DNA of 64,000 bases, from positions 2,579,501 to 2,643,500 of the forward strand of contig OX392530.1 in assembly GCA_947623455.1 (NCBI GenBank), in the 5' to 3' direction. The position numbers were made by a program, and so were the translations under genes. This DNA is from Mimachlamys varia. Taxonomy: Eukaryota > Mollusca > Bivalvia > Pectinida > Pectinidae. Below the pieces are notes generated by a model that did not search any database, was not told where the DNA came from, and saw only the letters and a program-made list of their open reading frames with translations. Shown here one piece after another: positions 60,415-64,000 of this stretch; the first letter of the stretch is position 1, and every line of letters starts with the position of its first letter.

Positions 60415-60812
60415 TCACTTTTGGCCTTTAGTCGAGCGCTGGCCCCTCTGGGTTATGTCCCCTGACCGAGACATACCAAAGTCTTAAACAATGTTAGTTA
60501 CTTCTCCCTGCTTGACGCTCAGCATTATGGGAGTGGAATGACTGGTTCACCCGTTGTCAGTATAATGTGACCGGTAAGGGTGTTCTGCTGGGGTCCTTCA
60601 TTATTATACTACAGTGTGGTAGTACTTAATTTTAAATCAGCAAGAGTTCCGGACCATTGAAAGGAGGCTTGCAGGAACATAACTCAGCCCCCGAAATACA
60701 CACCAGCAATCAACGCAATATCCATCCACTCACATTGCATACACCGGGAGGCCGTCTTTAAATGGCCCTAGCTGTGGATAGGACGTACAACTTAATTAAA
60801 CCAAACCAAATT
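60415..60812 (+). mobile_element. SINE-like dispersed element (+ orientation)
   Basis: The order of words is AGTCGAGCGCTGGCCCCTC, TGTCCCCTGACCGAGAC, GGGAGTGGAATGACTGG, TTCACCCGTTGTCAGTATAA, TGTGACCGG, AACATAACTCAGCCCC, AAATGGCCCTAGCTGTGG, ATAGGACGTACAACTTAATT and then AAACCAAACCAAA. I recognise this order from bivalve repeats. The 3' tail (AGCTGTGGATAGGACGT) resembles that of the copies at 7785-7942 and 20398-20556, although the bodies differ. Confidence 0.65.
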
Positions 60813-62331
60813 AAAAGTGCCGTGATACATGTAGGTACCATCGAATAACCAGAAAGCATCACCTCGCAGCATGGCGTGGGCAACGGTACTTGTTGTGAAC
60901 GTCAAGAACTACTCGATTGCATCTGTTTGTATCAATGATGGTCAAACCAATGTCCAGACCAGAAGGGGAAACCATGGGGGATGAACCAGAAAGCCGGCAG
61001 ATAAAAAGAGGACGCGGTTTTCACCATCGATCTACTCCTATTACAAGAAAACCAACGTCGCGAGCAACTGCTCCAAACAAGGCCTCGTCACGCGATCCCG
61101 TACATTACCATAAAGTCAAAAAGCTTGCGTGAGGGCGCCCTGGAAACCAAAGTATAATCTTTTCTATTTTCATCAGCAAGAAAAAATGTATGCACAACGT
61201 CAATGTAAAATTAGTTTTTGATCTATTGTTGAATACGAATATAGACAAATGGAAGGGCGCATGGTTCTCTACACATTACGAAAACGAATGAAATACATGT
61301 ATGTTAGTTGGTAAACTTATTGTTGTTCTTTTTTTTAATTTTGGTAAATGTCTTGAAAATAAAGACAAAAGTATTGTCAAATATAAACTCTGGGTGTGAA
61401 CAAAAACATGTCCGTTGGGTATGTACATTTGTGTATTTCTTCAGTTGATACGTGTATAGGTTTAATATGCACTTATTTAATTAGAATTAAATGTTATCCT
61501 GATTCTGAAGTACACCTGTTGATTATTGAGCATTCCACAGTACGATATATGTACAATATGGGACCTGTGATATAGATGTTATACAATGACTAATGTCCCC
61601 GGTCTATTTCTGACGGCTCATTATAACTAACAGACGTCCTGTGTGATATACACCGGTGAAGTAGGTGGGTTTTCCCACGTCGGTTAATTAAATTGATTTC
61701 TCGATTTGTATGTCATGCCATTGTTGCTGGCAGATATGAGCGGATGGGTCTGGTACAAAAGCCGGGAATCCTCGTCTGTTTCCGGAAATCTTGTCATGGT
61801 TGAATATCCCAGCATGAGTCAGTCATCTGGTACGGGGTGATATTAAATTCGGAAACAAAAATTGGAAATTAATATCCGTTATGCCCATGTTATTCAATTT
61901 TGGAAAATAATTCTTTGCTTAACACAAAACTTGTTTTGAGTATGTACGTTTCGTGTGTGTGTGTGTGTGTGTGTTATTTACAAAAAAGCAATAAATAGAA
62001 TACCATATGTGCTTATTTACTAAATTATTTGAACAAAGTGATTCGATTTAGCCCTTGTCCGCCGCCTGTTCTTCACCACGTTGTTACTGTTACCGCCTCC
62101 GGTCCAGCTTCGTATGTCGTCTGTGTATATAACTGTCGGTGATAATGGCCATATGTACACAGCGCCGGGAATTACCTCATACTTGTCGATTTATTTGCAG
62201 AAAATATGCATCTAACTGATATTGTATAGCCCATTATGTGCACAGTAAATATACGACAGGTTTGAATCCATCTTCTAGTGGTGATGCGGATAGGCAAATC
62301 CCACTGAGTCACCGGTGGCTCGAATTCCATG
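60813..62331. other. Presumed intron with GT microsatellite
   Basis: A (GT)n run lies at 61954-61974. The frame at 60917-61132 has basic composition and no known motif. Confidence 0.4.
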
Positions 62332-62455
62332 CCCTCAAAGTGCTGACGTTGTTCCCAGGTAGCCCTCAAAATTCTGACGCAGTTCCCAGTTAGCTCTCAT
62401 GTTGATGATGTAATTTAAAGCTTACCCTCAATTGGTGACGTAGTTTTCATGTAGC
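62332..62455. repeat. 31-bp degenerate tandem repeat, four copies
   Basis: CCCTCAAAGTGCTGACG then TTGTTCCCAGGTAG, followed by three diverged copies (CCCTCAAAATTCTGACGC, CTCTCATGTTGATGATG, CCCTCAATTGGTGACG). Confidence 0.75.
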
Positions 62456-64000
62456 TGTCGATATGTTCCCTGTGAAACCATTATTTCTACTTGTAGAGCA
62501 TCCAACTTATGTATTTAAAAATCACGAGAGGATATCAATAGAGAACGAAAACACTATGACCTTTATTTGATCTTTGGCCTTAACCTCAACCTCAAACACA
62601 ATGTTAGCAACTGTTTCTTTATAAACTTGATGTGAGGGTGCTTGCTGAGTTTCATGTTGCAAGTCATTGCGACCCCAGAATGAGCTTATGTTTTGACACA
62701 GGGAAGAGGGTATCGGGAGGTATGGATGTTATACTGTGGGGAGGTATACATTGTACATTTGTAGTTCATGGTGTTCAATGTAAAAACTACAACATTATTT
62801 GTAAATTACATGTAAATTGCATGTATATAAAATATCAATTGTGAGTTACTACATTGCCTGTTGTGGTCGTGTTGGCATCCATACGGGAAAATTATAAATT
62901 AAGGGAAATGTGAGAACCATGCGGGTTAAATATATATATTTCTTTCAAAAAATTGCAATTCAGACGTTTCTATGAAAAATAAAAGCATTGTAATGTTTTA
63001 TAGTGTCTCTCAGTTTCTAATAATCTTGATATATATGAAAGGGACCGAGGCAAATAGCCACATACATGCTAGTGACATATATATGTATTAAGATTTCGAA
63101 TGAATAAACCAAAAAATCAATCGAACGGAAGGAAATCATTATTTCAAAATCAGCTTTATGTGGGTTCTTTTTTACATATCTTGTTACACATCGTGTGGCA
63201 TATCGTTTTTCACATCGATATATCCACACATCGCTGTGTGATGAACTGAGTATCGAGTACATCGGCATTGATACGCAGTTCTTGATCAAATATCGACTAC
63301 CAGGACAAACTGAAATATACCCTAAAGAGAAAAGTACTTCTATTACCGATTATTAACGTATTTACAATAACATACGTGGAGTTATAACTTTCTGACTGAA
63401 GAATGTTAAACTCGTCAATTTTTTTCGTATTTTGCTCTTTAAACATGCGTCTAATACAGTACACTTTGTACGTAAATTACGATCATGCCGCTATCTGTAC
63501 CTCGTTTACTGTTAAGAGTGCATGTTGAGGATATGAGATCCCTGAACTCAATCTACCAGCCGTCTACTAATCTTATAAATGACGAGCGGGTTCCATATTA
63601 GATCTATCTACACAAATCGGAAGTGACACTCTGGTGCCACAGGTAATTTGTGTTGCTTAGTTAATGAACCGGAAGTTGTATACTTCAATTTCGATCCATT
63701 TTCGTCAAAGTCAATAGAGTTTCATTGAAGTAAATCGATCCTATGACACGGGCGACCACGCGGTCAGTAGCCGTTGTAGTGTATCCACACAGGACATGGT
63801 CATCGAGTGACCACGTAACTCTATTATACTGATATTGATGTTCTGGTCATTTCAATATTGACATTATAAATTAACGTACACCGATATTATAACCCTCGTT
63901 AGTATCTAGTTATTATATACAGTTTGTATGTATACAAGTATTTGTGTATTTTGCGGTTACATTGGTTGGAAATGAAACAGTGGAGTATACACACTGGAGT
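62456..64000. other. Presumed intron to window end
   Basis: No exon, array or mobile element was recognised. Kv2 segments S1-S6 are not present here. Confidence 0.4.

Larger units (their letters stand above)
46982..64000 (+). other. Presumed intron 1 of the Kv2 gene (continues beyond window)
   Basis: No segment resembling Kv2 S1-S6 is visible on either strand downstream of the donor, so the intron is inferred to run past the window end, at least 17 kb. It holds a 25-bp array, a 31-bp array, several MITE-like elements, a SINE copy and a decayed coding remnant. The inference fails if the gene is truncated or the exon belongs to an isolated fragment. Confidence 0.6.

Overview
The window looks like nuclear DNA of an animal, most likely a bivalve mollusc. 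It is AT-rich, has no operons or dense coding, carries one clear animal gene exon with a eukaryotic splice donor, and contains interspersed repeats of kinds I recognise from bivalve genomes. These include tRNA-derived SINEs with a tail like GCTGTTAATAGGACGT, a repeat containing CAAGGTCACAGGGGTCAAA words, and a dispersed element whose frame reads DEAEDAYSSGAPG. The assignment to bivalves is inference from remembered repeat words, not from a search.

The only confident protein-coding feature is a single exon at 46067-46981 (+). It encodes the N-terminus and the complete T1 tetramerisation domain of a Shab/Kv2-type voltage-gated potassium channel and ends at a GTAAGT donor. The membrane part of the channel is not in the window, so at least 17 kb downstream is probably intron 1. 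Upstream of the start codon lie three TGACGTCA palindromes and a cluster of five TGACCT half-sites. A decayed coding remnant at 51311-51889, broken across two frames, ends in a stretch resembling the P2X7 C-terminal-type domain. It sits in the presumed intron.

The rest is dominated by tandem arrays, about 23 kb or more than a third of the window. In order, the main ones are: a 59-bp tRNA-like unit (370-620); 19 bp (8837-9739); 33 bp then 42 bp abutting (11191-13065); 20 bp (14094-14440); 38 bp (15360-16150); CAT trinucleotide (17791-18615); two 23-bp arrays in series (21010-23295); 52 bp (23963-25790); 37 bp split by insertions (27345-28575); 42 bp (32296-33080); 30 bp (34172-36874) joined directly to a 7.7-kb array of about 36 bp (36876-44603); 25 bp in the presumed intron (47471-48138); and 31 bp (53410-55635). 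Several show higher-order structure, meaning blocks of several units duplicated together.

Transposon-type features include a TA-flanked foldback MITE (27948-28101), a TTAA-flanked inverted-repeat element (52389-52772), a palindromic element right beside it (52814-52900), tRNA-derived SINE copies (7785-7942, 20398-20556 and 60415-60812), a hairpin-bounded element carrying an internal degenerate repeat (6044-7230, with a related block at 19884-20360), and two opposite-strand copies of one dispersed element (27567-27842 and 56405-56705). No rRNA gene, functional tRNA gene or CRISPR array was recognised. Most open reading frames in the window are by-products of tandem repeats.
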